A stretch of DNA of 28,316 bases. Origin: Candidatus Geothrix skivensis. GTDB taxonomy: Bacteria; Acidobacteriota; Holophagae; Holophagales; Holophagaceae. Numbering within the stretch: the stretch's first letter is position 1; each line of letters opens with the position of its first letter. Below the pieces are notes generated by a model. It did not search any database, was not told where the DNA came from, and worked only from the letters and a program-made list of their open reading frames with translations. The stretch is taken from the NCBI GenBank assembly GCA_016721195.1, contig JADKIO010000007.1, positions 1 through 28,316 on the forward strand, given 5' to 3'. Position numbers and translations under genes: made by a program. This document shows positions 7,939-16,556 of this stretch, one piece after another.

Positions 7939-9620
7939 CAGTGGCCTCCGCCGTGGGCTGGGGCAGCGTGGGGGGCGGCAGGGGCCTGGTGGCCCGCGGG
8001 AGCGGCACCATGCCCGGCAGGGGCAGGTTCATGGTGGGCAGCCGGAGCGGCCATGCCGCGCATACCGAGTCTGGCGGCAGCGGCCTGCTTGGCGGCCAGG
8101 GCCTCGGCGGCGTGGAAGCCGGGGTTGACCTGCTCCACCAGCTTGCGGACCGGCGCGTCCATCACGTCCATGAGGGGCTTGGGGTAGAGTCCGATCCAGA
8201 AGGCGGCGGCCACCAGGGGCGCGAAGTAGAGGATCTCGCGGAGGTTGAGGTCCTCCATCTTCTCGTTCACGGCTGTAATGGGTCCGAACATGACGCGCTG
8301 GAACATCCAGAGCATGTAGGCGGCACCCAGGATGATGCCCAGGGTGGCGACCACGGCGTAGATGGGGAAGGACTGGAAGGCACCCATGAGGATCATGCCT
8401 TCACCGATGAAACCATTCAGCAGAGGCAGGCCGATGCTGCTCATGGTCATGATCATGAAGATGGTGGCGTAGATGGGCATGCTCTTCGAGAGGCCGCCGA
8501 AGTCGGCGATCATGCGGGTGTGCCGGCGCTCGTAGACGATGCCCACCGCGAGGAAGAGCCCACTGGTGCTGATGCCGTGGTTGATCATCTGGAACAGGCC
8601 GCCCTTGATGCCGTAGGGGTTGAGGGCGAAGAGGCCCAGCATGCAGAGGCCCAGGTGGCTCACGGAGGAGTAGGCCACCAGCTTCTTCATGTCCTTCTGG
8701 ATCATGGCCACCAGGGCGCCGTAGATGATGCCGATGAGGGACAGGCCGATGAACCAGGGCATCAGGTCCTTGGTGGCGCCGGGCAGGATGGGCAGCAGGA
8801 AGCGGACGAAGCCGTAGGTGCCCATCTTGAGGAGGATGGCGGCCAGGATCACGGAACCGGCGGTGGGCGCCTGCACGTGGGCGTCCGGCAGCCAGGTGTG
8901 GAAGGGGAACATCGGCACCTTGATGGCGAAGCCGATGAAGAAGGCCAGGGCCATGAGGTGCTGGTAGGTCTTGGACTGCTGGGCGATGATGGGGGCCATC
9001 TGCTGGAAGGATTCCAGCGAGAAGTTGTAGCTGCCGGTCGCCTTGTGCTGCAGGAAGTAGATGGCCAGGATGGCCACCAGCATCAGCACGGAACCGGCCA
9101 GGGTGTAGAGGAAGAGCTTGATGGCGGCGTAGAGCTTCTGGGGTCCGCCCCAGATGCCGATGAGGAAATACATGGGGACGAGCATGACCTCCCAGAACAG
9201 GTAGAAGAGGAACATGTCCTGGGTGATGAACACGCCGAGCATGGCCGTCTGGAGCACCAGCATCCAGATGTAGTACTCCTTGTGCCGCTCCTCGATGGAC
9301 TTGAAGGAGCAGGCGATGGCGATGGGACCAATGAAGGTGGTCAGCAGCCAGAGCAGGAGGCTGATGCCGTCCATGCCCACGCTGAACTTCACGCCCAGGG
9401 CCGGGATCCAGGTCCAGGCCTGGAACCACTGGACCGCGTCGCTGGCCCGGTCATAGCCGAACCAGAAGGGCAGGCTCAGCAGCAGGCTGGCGATCATGAC
9501 CAGGAGGGACCCGATCTCGAAGATCCGGCGCTGGTCCTTGGGCACGAGGAGGAGGACCAGCGCACCCAGGACGGGCAGGAAGGTCGCCACCAGCATCAGT
9601 GTCGTGTTTGCGGTGAACAT
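7938..9620 (-). CDS. nuoM: NADH-quinone oxidoreductase subunit M
   Basis: Antiporter-like subunit of complex I, 560 aa. FYLFWEVMLVPMYFLIGIWG places the channel Glu at residue 144, and KVPMFPFHTWLPDAHVQAPT supplies the conserved Lys and His. Further typical segments are SSVSHLGLCMLGLF and SSIGLPLLNGFIGE. After the last helix the protein has a ~55-residue tail rich in Ala, Pro, Gly and His (AAHHEPAPAGHGAAPAGH and so on) that the family normally lacks. The frame stays open through the tail, and its stop overlaps the nuoN ATG, so the tail seems genuine. The start is 36 bases after the nuoL stop. Confidence 0.97.
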   Translation of the reverse strand: MFTANTTLMLVATFLPVLGALVLLLVPKDQRRIFEIGSLLVMIASLLLSLPFWFGYDRASDAVQWFQAWTWIPALGVKFSVGMDGISLLLWLLTTFIGPIAIACSFKSIEERHKEYYIWMLVLQTAMLGVFITQDMFLFYLFWEVMLVPMYFLIGIWGGPQKLYAAIKLFLYTLAGSVLMLVAILAIYFLQHKATGSYNFSLESFQQMAPIIAQQSKTYQHLMALAFFIGFAIKVPMFPFHTWLPDAHVQAPTAGSVILAAILLKMGTYGFVRFLLPILPGATKDLMPWFIGLSLIGIIYGALVAMIQKDMKKLVAYSSVSHLGLCMLGLFALNPYGIKGGLFQMINHGISTSGLFLAVGIVYERRHTRMIADFGGLSKSMPIYATIFMIMTMSSIGLPLLNGFIGEGMILMGAFQSFPIYAVVATLGIILGAAYMLWMFQRVMFGPITAVNEKMEDLNLREILYFAPLVAAAFWIGLYPKPLMDVMDAPVRKLVEQVNPGFHAAEALAAKQAAAARLGMRGMAAPAAHHEPAPAGHGAAPAGHQAPAAPHAAPAHGGGH

Positions 9621-9656
9621 GAGGACTCCAAACCATTGAGGCCAGGCAGGGGATGA

Positions 9657-11984
9657 CTAGGCGATGAATTTCCAGAAGGCGAAGACGAGGAAGCCGAGGA
9701 ACATGACGAAGGCGTAGTGCTGCACCCGGCCGCTCTGCAGGCTGCGGAAGACGCTGCTGGTCTCCTGCACGATGTACTCCGTGAGGTCGACTGCGCCATC
9801 CACCAGGTACTCGTCCACCCAGTTCATGGCGGTGGCCCAGAGGAGGGTGACGCGGGCGGCACCGTTCACCATGCCGTCCACCACCCAGGTATCGAAGCTC
9901 CAGAGCTGGGCGGAGAAGCGCTTGATGGGCTCGATGAGGTAGCCATCGTAGAACTCGTCCACGTAGTATTTCGCGTTCACCCAGCGGAACAGGTTCGGGA
10001 ACCGGGTCACGAAGGCCTTGGCCCGGCTCCAGGTGGGATCCACCTTGTAGATCCACCAGGCCAGCAGCATGGCGCCGGGAGCCCACACCAAGGTGGCCCA
10101 GGCCATGAGGCCATATTCGATGGCCGGTGGCACATGCTCCCCAGGGTGGACGGGCGCCACCTGGTAGAGCAGCGGTTCGATCCACTTGCTGAAGAGGTCA
10201 GCGGGCACGATGGGCAGGATACGGTGCAGGCTCTCGGGGTAGTTGAGGAAGCCACCCACCACCGCCAGGCCCGCAAGGATGGACACCGGCAGCCACATGC
10301 GCCAGGAGACTTCCGTGGGGCCATGGCCATGATCAGCTTTCGTGGCATGAGCGACTGGGACGTGCGGAGCATGGCCGTGGTCTGCATGTGCATCCGCATG
10401 GCCGTGGCCATCCCCATGTCCATGGTCATCCCCATGGCCGTGCGCCTCGGAGGGCACGCTCAGGCCGTGGGGATCATGCCCGGCTCCGCGGTACTCGCCG
10501 AAGAAGGTCATGGCGATGAGGCGGGTCATGTAGAAGGCGGTGCAGAAGGCGCCCAGCATGCCCAGGATCCAGGCCACCAGGTTCAGGGTGGGGCCGTTGT
10601 AGTGACCGTGGTTGTACCAACCATTGAACACCTTCCACAGGATCTCATCCTTGGAGAAGAATCCAGAGAAGGGGAAGATGCCGGCGATGGCGAAAGTCGC
10701 CAGGATCATGCTCATGGCGGTGATGGGCATCAGCTTCTTCAGGCCACCCATGTTGCGCATGTCTTGCTCATGGTGGCAGGCGGCGATCACCGCACCGGAA
10801 CCAAGGAAGAGGCTGGCCTTGAAGAAGGCATGGGTGAAGACGTGGAACATGCCGGCGCTGAAGGCCCCGGCGCCGAGCCCCATGAACATGAAGCCCAGCT
10901 GGGACACGGTAGAGTAGGCCAGCACCTTCTTGATGTCGTACTGGGCCAGGCCCATGGTGGCGGCCACGAAGGCGGTCAGTGCGCCAAAGGCCAGCACCAC
11001 GGCCAGGGCCATGGGTGCGTTCACGTAGATGAAGTTCATGCGGGTGATCATGTAGAGGCCGCTGGTCACCATGGTGGCGGCGTGGATCAGCGCGGAGACC
11101 GGCGTTGGGCCCGCCATGGCATCCGGCAGCCAGACATACAGTGGGATCTGCGCCGACTTGCCCATGGCGCCCACGAAGAGGCAGCAGCCGATGAGGTTGA
11201 ACCACCAGGTGGGGCTGGCCGTGTGACCATACAGTGTGATGGCCTTCATATTCGCCACTTCGCGGACGGAACCCATCAGCGTGTCGTAGTCGAGGCTGCC
11301 GAAGACCTGGAAGATCAGGAAGAAGCCGATCATGAAGCCGAAATCGCCGATGCGGTTGGTGACGAAGGCCTTCTTCCCGGCGGCGGCCGCAAACTCCTTT
11401 TCGAAGTAGAAGCCGATGAGCAGGTAGGAGCAGAGGCCGACGCCTTCCCAGCCCAGGAACATCATCATGATGTTGGCGCCCAGCACCAGGTTCAGCATGC
11501 TGAACACGAAGAGGTTCAGGTAGGCCATGAAGCGGTAGTAGCGGCCGTCATTGCGCTCTTCGGCCATGTAGCCGGTGCTGAACAGATGGATCAGGAAGCC
11601 CGCGCCGGACACCAGCAGGGCCATGCAGGCCGAGAGCACATCGAACTTGTACGCCCACTCGATCTTGTAGGTGCTGAGGCCGCCCAGGACCCTGGCCCCA
11701 CCGATATCGAACCAGGTCCAGAGGCTCTGGTGGATGGACCGGCCGTCTGCGGGCATTCCCAGGAGCTGGATGAAGTAGTAGAGCGTGAGGAGGAAGGCGA
11801 CCCCCACGCTGCCCAGGGCGAAGAAGTCCACCACCTTGGTGTTCCGCAGCTTCCGGCCGCTGAGGCCGTTGATGAGGAACCCGAAGAATGGGAGGAAGGG
11901 GATCAGCCACAGGTAGGCGGCCGGCTGGGAGGCGGCGGTGGCGGCGTGCGCAAGGGTCATGTCGGCAGTCATGATCGTCGTCAT
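9657..11984 (-). CDS. nuoL: NADH-quinone oxidoreductase subunit L
   Basis: Largest antiporter-like subunit of complex I, with the lateral helix that ties the pump modules together. MMFLGWEGVGLCSYLLIGFY, KSAQIPLYVWLPDAMAGPTP, the HAATMVTSGLYMI segment and STVSQLGFMFMGLG are diagnostic. The 775-aa length exceeds the usual ~610-660. Part of the excess is a His/Asp/Gly-rich loop at about residues 502-556, between the helix after AFYMTRLIAMTFFGEY and the helix starting VSWRMWLPVSILAGL; it has about 15 His in ~55 residues. The start ATG overlaps the nuoK stop (ATGA). Confidence 0.97.
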   Translation of the reverse strand: MTTIMTADMTLAHAATAASQPAAYLWLIPFLPFFGFLINGLSGRKLRNTKVVDFFALGSVGVAFLLTLYYFIQLLGMPADGRSIHQSLWTWFDIGGARVLGGLSTYKIEWAYKFDVLSACMALLVSGAGFLIHLFSTGYMAEERNDGRYYRFMAYLNLFVFSMLNLVLGANIMMMFLGWEGVGLCSYLLIGFYFEKEFAAAAGKKAFVTNRIGDFGFMIGFFLIFQVFGSLDYDTLMGSVREVANMKAITLYGHTASPTWWFNLIGCCLFVGAMGKSAQIPLYVWLPDAMAGPTPVSALIHAATMVTSGLYMITRMNFIYVNAPMALAVVLAFGALTAFVAATMGLAQYDIKKVLAYSTVSQLGFMFMGLGAGAFSAGMFHVFTHAFFKASLFLGSGAVIAACHHEQDMRNMGGLKKLMPITAMSMILATFAIAGIFPFSGFFSKDEILWKVFNGWYNHGHYNGPTLNLVAWILGMLGAFCTAFYMTRLIAMTFFGEYRGAGHDPHGLSVPSEAHGHGDDHGHGDGHGHADAHADHGHAPHVPVAHATKADHGHGPTEVSWRMWLPVSILAGLAVVGGFLNYPESLHRILPIVPADLFSKWIEPLLYQVAPVHPGEHVPPAIEYGLMAWATLVWAPGAMLLAWWIYKVDPTWSRAKAFVTRFPNLFRWVNAKYYVDEFYDGYLIEPIKRFSAQLWSFDTWVVDGMVNGAARVTLLWATAMNWVDEYLVDGAVDLTEYIVQETSSVFRSLQSGRVQHYAFVMFLGFLVFAFWKFIA

Positions 11985-12283
11985 CCCTTCAGCAGGTTGA
12001 TGTCGTCCACCTGAACGGTGTCACGCTTGCGGTAGAGGGCCACCACGAGCGCGAGCCCGACGGCCACTTCGGCGGCGGCAAAGCCCATCACCAGGAGGGC
12101 GAAGGCCTGCCCGGAGACGGAGCCGCTGTGGCGGGCGAAGGCGATGAAGTTCAGGTTGGCGGCGTTGAGCATGAGCTCCACGCACATCAGGATCACCAGG
12201 GCATTGCGGCGGATGAGCACGCCCGCGATGCCGATGGAGAAGAGCCCGAAGGAGATGAGGAGGACTGCGTTGAGGCTGACCAT
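11981..12283 (-). CDS. nuoK: NADH-quinone oxidoreductase subunit K
   Basis: A 100-aa, three-helix MrpC-like subunit of complex I. CVELMLNAANLNFIAFAR contains the conserved membrane-buried Glu of the second helix, and the third helix (FALLVMGFAAAEVAVGLALV) contains the second Glu. The ATG at 12283 overlaps the nuoJ TGA as TGATG; a GTG three bases earlier is a less likely alternative. Translation with nuoJ and nuoL is probably coupled. Confidence 0.97.
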   Translation of the reverse strand: MVSLNAVLLISFGLFSIGIAGVLIRRNALVILMCVELMLNAANLNFIAFARHSGSVSGQAFALLVMGFAAAEVAVGLALVVALYRKRDTVQVDDINLLKG

Positions 12284-12834
12284 CACACCCGCTCCGTCTT
12301 AGCCAGCACCACGGCGCCCACCAGGGCCACCAGGAGGATCACGCTGAGGATCTCGAAGGGCAGCAGGTAGTCCGCGAAGAGTCCCCGGCTCACGGCCTGG
12401 GCATTCTGCTTGGCCACGTTCAACCCCTGGGCCAGTTCCGGCCGGAGCACCAGCGCTTCGGCGGAGGCGCTTCCGAAGATCACCTTGCGGAAGACGCCCA
12501 CGAAGGCGGCAGCGCCGATCAGCACGGCCGCAACGGCGTACCGCGACTGGAGCTGGAAGACCTCGGGGCCGGACTTCTTGCTCATCTCCACGAGCATGAC
12601 GACGAAGAGGAAGAGCACCACGATGCCGCCGGCATAGACCAGGATCTGGGCCATGCCAAGGAACTCCGCCTCCAGGGCCAGGAAACAGCCGGCGATGCAG
12701 AGCATGGTGAAGAGGAAGCCGAGCACGCTGTGGATGGCGCTCCTGGAAGCGACCATGAACGCCGCGCCGCACAGGGACAGGACGCCGAAGATGGCGAACA
12801 TGTTCCGGCCGATCGTTTCGAGTAGATGTTCCAT
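12283..12834 (-). CDS. nuoJ: NADH-quinone oxidoreductase subunit J
   Basis: A 183-aa membrane subunit of complex I with five hydrophobic segments. Helix 3 contains FLGMAQILVYAGGIVVLFLFVVML, the segment bearing the pi-bulge and conserved Tyr used in coupling. The loop between helices 4 and 5 (LVLRPELAQGLNVAKQNAQ) is longer than in E. coli. It starts at an ATG 34 bases after the nuoI stop, with AGGAAGCCCC upstream as a likely SD. Confidence 0.95.
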   Translation of the reverse strand: MEHLLETIGRNMFAIFGVLSLCGAAFMVASRSAIHSVLGFLFTMLCIAGCFLALEAEFLGMAQILVYAGGIVVLFLFVVMLVEMSKKSGPEVFQLQSRYAVAAVLIGAAAFVGVFRKVIFGSASAEALVLRPELAQGLNVAKQNAQAVSRGLFADYLLPFEILSVILLVALVGAVVLAKTERV

Positions 12835-12868
12835 GGGGCTTCCTCGGAAATGCGCGAAGGGAGAAGGG

Positions 12869-13372
12869 TCAGTCGTCAGCCACGCTGAACTTGCCCACCG
12901 GCGAGGGCACGAACATGTTCTGTTCCAGCCCTTCCATGCCCAGGGAGAAGTCCTCCCGGTTGTAGGCGGCCAGCTCGAACTGGTGGTTCAGGATGATGGA
13001 ATCGAAACCGCAGCTCTCCACGCAGAACTCGCAGAAGATGCAGCGCTCCATCTCGAAGTCGTAGCGGACCGGGAAGGGCATCTTGCGGCCTTCCTTCTTG
13101 CCCTTCTCGATGGTGATCACCTGGGTGGGGCAGATCTTCTCGCAGGCCATGCAGCAGACGCACTTGATCTCCCCCTGCTCGTCCTTCAACAGGGTGAGTC
13201 GGCCCCGGAAGCGGGGCTGCATCTTCGCCACCACTTCGGGGTACTCGGACACGATGTGGAAGGGCACCTTGCGGCGGTTGGCGGTGAAGAACACCTTGGC
13301 GAAATGCTTGCCCGTGATGGACAGGCCCTTGGCGATGTCGAAGGGGATGAGGGTCCTGAGCAGCTTGTTCAT
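12869..13372 (-). CDS. nuoI: NADH-quinone oxidoreductase subunit I
   Basis: Ferredoxin-like complex I subunit that holds clusters N6a and N6b and passes electrons to NuoB. It has two 4Fe-4S motifs, C71-x2-C74-x2-C77-x3-C81-P and C111-x2-C114-x2-C117-x3-C121. The second lacks the usual Pro after its last Cys (Gly instead), and an extra Cys73 sits inside the first. At 167 aa it is close to family length. It starts 10 bases after the nuoH stop. Confidence 0.96.
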   Translation of the reverse strand: MNKLLRTLIPFDIAKGLSITGKHFAKVFFTANRRKVPFHIVSEYPEVVAKMQPRFRGRLTLLKDEQGEIKCVCCMACEKICPTQVITIEKGKKEGRKMPFPVRYDFEMERCIFCEFCVESCGFDSIILNHQFELAAYNREDFSLGMEGLEQNMFVPSPVGKFSVADD

Positions 13373-13381
13373 CGGTGGCCC

Positions 13382-14548
13382 CTAGACGGCGAAGCAGCGG
13401 ACGAGGGCCGCCAGCAGGAGGTTGACCAGCGCCATGGGGATCAGGTACTTCCACGCCACGCTCATGACCTGGTCGTACCGGTAGCGGGGGATGGTGCCGC
13501 GCACCCAGATGTAGGTGAAGAGGATGAAGATGATCTTCACGGCGAAGAAGATGGCGTGGGGCTCACCGAACCAGGAGAGGAAGCCAGGCAGGTACGGATT
13601 CAGCAGGCCCTGGAGGCCGAAGGGCAGGAGCCAGGGGCCGCCGAGGAAGAAGCCCGCGGCCAGGGCCGCCACCACGGTCATGTTGATGTACTCGGCCAGG
13701 TAGAAGAAGCCGAACTTCATGCCCGAATACTCGGTGTGGAAACCGGCCACCAGCTCGTTCTCGGCTTCCGGCATGTCGAAGGGCAGGCGGTTGGTTTCCG
13801 CGAAGCCGCAGGTCAGGTAGATCAGGAAGCCGAGGACCTGGGGCACCAGACCCCAGAAGGGCAGGCCCACCGCCATGCGCTCGGACATCTCGGCGAAATT
13901 GAGGCTGGCGGAGAGCACCACGGGGGCCAGCAGGCTGATGGCCAGGGGCACTTCGTAGCTCACCATCTGGGCCGCGCTGCGCAGACCGCCCAGCAGGGGG
14001 TACTTTGAGTTGGAGGCCCAGCCCGCCAGGACGATGCCGTAGACGCCGACGCTGGCCACGCCCAGGATCCAGAGCAGGCCCACGTTGATGTCGGCGATGC
14101 CGCCCGAGACCGGCAGCCCGCCCACGAAGGGGAACCACTTCGGGAAGGTGAAGAAGACGCCGGGCACGAAGGAGACCGCGGCGAACACCACCACCGCCGA
14201 GACCATGCTGAGGGCCGGGGCGATGAAGAACACGAACTTGTCGGCCTTCGCCGGGATGACGTCCTCTTTGAGGATCAGCTTCAGGATGTCGGCCACGAGG
14301 CCCGGGATGCCCCGCCAGTAGGACAGCACGGGAATGCGTCCCCACTTCCACATGCCCCGGTTCATCCAGCCGGTGATGCCCACGTGGCCGCTGGCGACGC
14401 GGGTGGAGCCCAGGCGCTGCTGGAGGTAGCCCAGCACCTTGCGCTCGGCGAACACGGTCAGGGGGACCACGACGAAGACGAAGACCACCACCAGCAGGCA
14501 CTGGATGAGGGTGATCACGATGGACTGGGAGAGCGTCGGAATGGGCAT
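13382..14548 (-). CDS. nuoH: NADH-quinone oxidoreductase subunit H
   Basis: Membrane subunit that forms the quinone chamber with NuoB and NuoD. Diagnostic segments are AERKVLGYLQQRLG, LVADILKLILKEDVIP, GWASNSKYPLLGGLRSAAQM and ETNRLPFDMPEAENELVAGF. At 388 aa it is longer than the usual 325-350. Two insertions explain this: about 25-30 residues at 52-82 (containing WMNRGMWKWGRIPVLSYWRG) between the first helix and the conserved KED loop, and about 18 residues around FFTFPKWFPFVGGLPVSG. Both are in frame and uninterrupted. Confidence 0.96.
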   Translation of the reverse strand: MPIPTLSQSIVITLIQCLLVVVFVFVVVPLTVFAERKVLGYLQQRLGSTRVASGHVGITGWMNRGMWKWGRIPVLSYWRGIPGLVADILKLILKEDVIPAKADKFVFFIAPALSMVSAVVVFAAVSFVPGVFFTFPKWFPFVGGLPVSGGIADINVGLLWILGVASVGVYGIVLAGWASNSKYPLLGGLRSAAQMVSYEVPLAISLLAPVVLSASLNFAEMSERMAVGLPFWGLVPQVLGFLIYLTCGFAETNRLPFDMPEAENELVAGFHTEYSGMKFGFFYLAEYINMTVVAALAAGFFLGGPWLLPFGLQGLLNPYLPGFLSWFGEPHAIFFAVKIIFILFTYIWVRGTIPRYRYDQVMSVAWKYLIPMALVNLLLAALVRCFAV

Positions 14549-14567
14549 GGTCGGAAGTCCTCGTCGC

Positions 14568-15668
14568 CTAGCGGTCGATCTCGCCGAGCACGATGTCCAG
14601 GGTGCCGATGGCCGCGACGATGTCGGCGATCAGGCCTCCCTCAGCCATCTTGGGCAGGGCTTGGAGGTTGATGAATCCGGGGGCCCGCACGTGGAACCGG
14701 TAGGGGTTCCCGCTGCCCTTCTCGCCCACGAGGTAGTAGCCGATCTCGCCCTTGGGGGCTTCGGTGGCGTGGTAGACCTCGTTGACCTCGGCCCTCAGGA
14801 TCTTGGGCAGCTTGGCCATGACGGGCCCTTCGGGCATGCCGTCCATGCACTGCTGGATGATGCGGGCACTCTGGCGCATCTCCTCCATGCGCACCAGGTA
14901 CCGGGCGTAGGTATCGGCCTCGGTCTTGGTGGGCACCTCGAAGTCCATCTCGGCGTAGGCCGCGTAGGGGAAGGCCTTGCGGATGTCGTAGGGGACGCCG
15001 GCCGCGCGCAGCACGGGGCCCGTGACGCCCAGGGCGATGGCATCCTCGGCACTGAGCTTGGCCACGCCCACGGTGCGCTTCTTCCAGATGCGGTTCTCGC
15101 TCAGCAGGTTCTCGTACTCCTCGAGGCAGCTGGGGAACTTGGCCAGGAACTTGGTCACCAGCTTCTCGAAGCCCGGCGGCAGGTCCTCCCGCAGTCCGCC
15201 GATGCGGAAGGCGGTGGTGGTGAGGCGGGAGCCGCAGAAGGCCTCGTTCATGTCGAGGATGTCCTCGCGCTCCCGGAAGGCGTAGAGGAAGACCGTCATG
15301 GCCCCGATGTCCAGGGCGTGGGTCGCCAGCCAGATGAGGTGGGACGCCAGGCGGTTGAACTCGTTGAGCATCGTGCGGATGTACTGGGCGCGACGGGGCA
15401 CCGTGATGCCGAAGAGCTTTTCGTTGGCCTCGGCCCAGCCCAGGTTGTTGGCCACGGCGGAGCAGTAGTCCATGCGGTCCGTCCAGACCTGGCCCTGGAA
15501 GAAGGTCTGGTTCTCGCAGATCTTCTCCACGCCCCGGTGCAGGTAGCCGATCATGGGCCGGCAGTGGGTGATGGTCTCGCCGTCGAGCCGGAGCTTCACC
15601 CGCAGCACACCGTGGGTGGAGGGGTGCTGCGGGCCCAGGTTGACTTCCATTTCCTCGTTCTTGAACAC
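14568..15668 (-). CDS. nuoD: NADH-quinone oxidoreductase subunit D
   Basis: 49-kDa-type subunit of complex I that forms the quinone site with NuoB. It opens with VNLGPQHPSTHGVLRVKL, holds HRGVEKICENQ and DRMDYCSAVANNLGWA, and ends with the standard IVAAIGTLDIVLGEIDR. The 366 aa are complete at both ends and lack any N-terminal extension. Translation most likely starts at GTG 15668, whose AGGAG SD overlaps the nuoC stop; the ATG at 15650 is an alternative. It is separate from nuoC, not fused. Confidence 0.96.
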   Translation of the reverse strand: MFKNEEMEVNLGPQHPSTHGVLRVKLRLDGETITHCRPMIGYLHRGVEKICENQTFFQGQVWTDRMDYCSAVANNLGWAEANEKLFGITVPRRAQYIRTMLNEFNRLASHLIWLATHALDIGAMTVFLYAFREREDILDMNEAFCGSRLTTTAFRIGGLREDLPPGFEKLVTKFLAKFPSCLEEYENLLSENRIWKKRTVGVAKLSAEDAIALGVTGPVLRAAGVPYDIRKAFPYAAYAEMDFEVPTKTEADTYARYLVRMEEMRQSARIIQQCMDGMPEGPVMAKLPKILRAEVNEVYHATEAPKGEIGYYLVGEKGSGNPYRFHVRAPGFINLQALPKMAEGGLIADIVAAIGTLDIVLGEIDR

Positions 15669-15677
15669 CGTCCGCTC

Positions 15678-16556
15678 CTACTCCGCCTTGGGTTGCTTCA
15701 GGTTGATGCCGAGCTGGCCGGCCTTCTGCATGGCGATCATCTCGAGCCTGCCGCCGCGGTCCTCGCGGAAGGAGATGTCGCGCTGGCCCCAGCCCACCAC
15801 GGGGTAGTCCTTGCGGAGCGGGTGGCCCTCCCAGTCCTCGGGGCAGAGGATGCGGGTCATGTCGGGGTGGTTCACGAAGCGGATGCCGAGCATGTCGTAG
15901 ATCTCGCGCTCCATCCAGTTGGCACTGGGATAGACGGCGACGGCGCTTTCGGGCGCGAAGCCCTCGGGCACCAGGATCCGCAGGCGGAGCCGCTTCCGGC
16001 GGCTGATGCTGGTCAGGTGGTAGACCACGCTGAAGGCAAATCCCGTGGCGGCCGGATAGTGGGTGGCCGTCTGGTCCGCCAGCATCTCGTAGTTGAGCTC
16101 GGCGTCCTGCCGGCACAGCATGAGCGCCTCGAGGAGCGATTCCTTGGACACCTGGCAGGTCAGCTCACCGGCCTGCTCGAAGATCTCCTCCACCTTCCCT
16201 CCGAGGCAGTCCTGGAGGTGCAGCAGGTCCGGATCCTGCGCCTCCTGGGGCCAGGGGGTCTTCAGGTCGTTGTCGTCCTTGCGGGGGACGGCGCGGACCG
16301 GGGGCTTGGGGGCGTCCTTGCCCTCGGCTTCGGCCTTGGCCTTGGCGACCTCGAAGTCCGCCTGCTGCTTCTGCCACTTGGCCTCGTCCGCCTCGGCGGC
16401 GGCCTTCACTTCGGCCACATAGGTGACCAGGCTCGGCAGCGGGACCGTCTTGGGCAGGACGATCTGGCGCTGGGGCGAGGCTGCGTAGTCATAGACGTAG
16501 GGTCCGGCGGGGGCTTCCGGGGTCTCCGACGGCTGGGGGAGGGTCTCGTCCGACAT
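15678..16556 (-). CDS. nuoC: NADH-quinone oxidoreductase subunit C with long N-terminal extension
   Basis: 30-kDa-type hydrophilic subunit that docks onto NuoD. The conserved core is in the C-terminal ~180 residues: YHLTSISRRKRLRLRI, ANWMEREIYDMLGIRFVNHP and the HPLRKDYP hallmark. The N-terminal ~110 residues are not part of the family core. They include an Ala/Glu/Lys-rich stretch (about 45-82) likely to form a charged helix or coiled coil, followed by a Pro/basic patch. The ATG overlaps the nuoB TGA (TGATG). Confidence 0.94.
   Translation of the reverse strand: MSDETLPQPSETPEAPAGPYVYDYAASPQRQIVLPKTVPLPSLVTYVAEVKAAAEADEAKWQKQQADFEVAKAKAEAEGKDAPKPPVRAVPRKDDNDLKTPWPQEAQDPDLLHLQDCLGGKVEEIFEQAGELTCQVSKESLLEALMLCRQDAELNYEMLADQTATHYPAATGFAFSVVYHLTSISRRKRLRLRILVPEGFAPESAVAVYPSANWMEREIYDMLGIRFVNHPDMTRILCPEDWEGHPLRKDYPVVGWGQRDISFREDRGGRLEMIAMQKAGQLGINLKQPKAE

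Noticed and set aside
7941..9656. 571-codon open frame opposite nuoM
   Set aside because: Mirror of nuoM codon usage; no domain and no SD.
9717..12014. 765-codon open frame opposite nuoL
   Set aside because: Antisense shadow rich in His/Gly/Glu/Ala; nuoL on the other strand has all conserved motifs.
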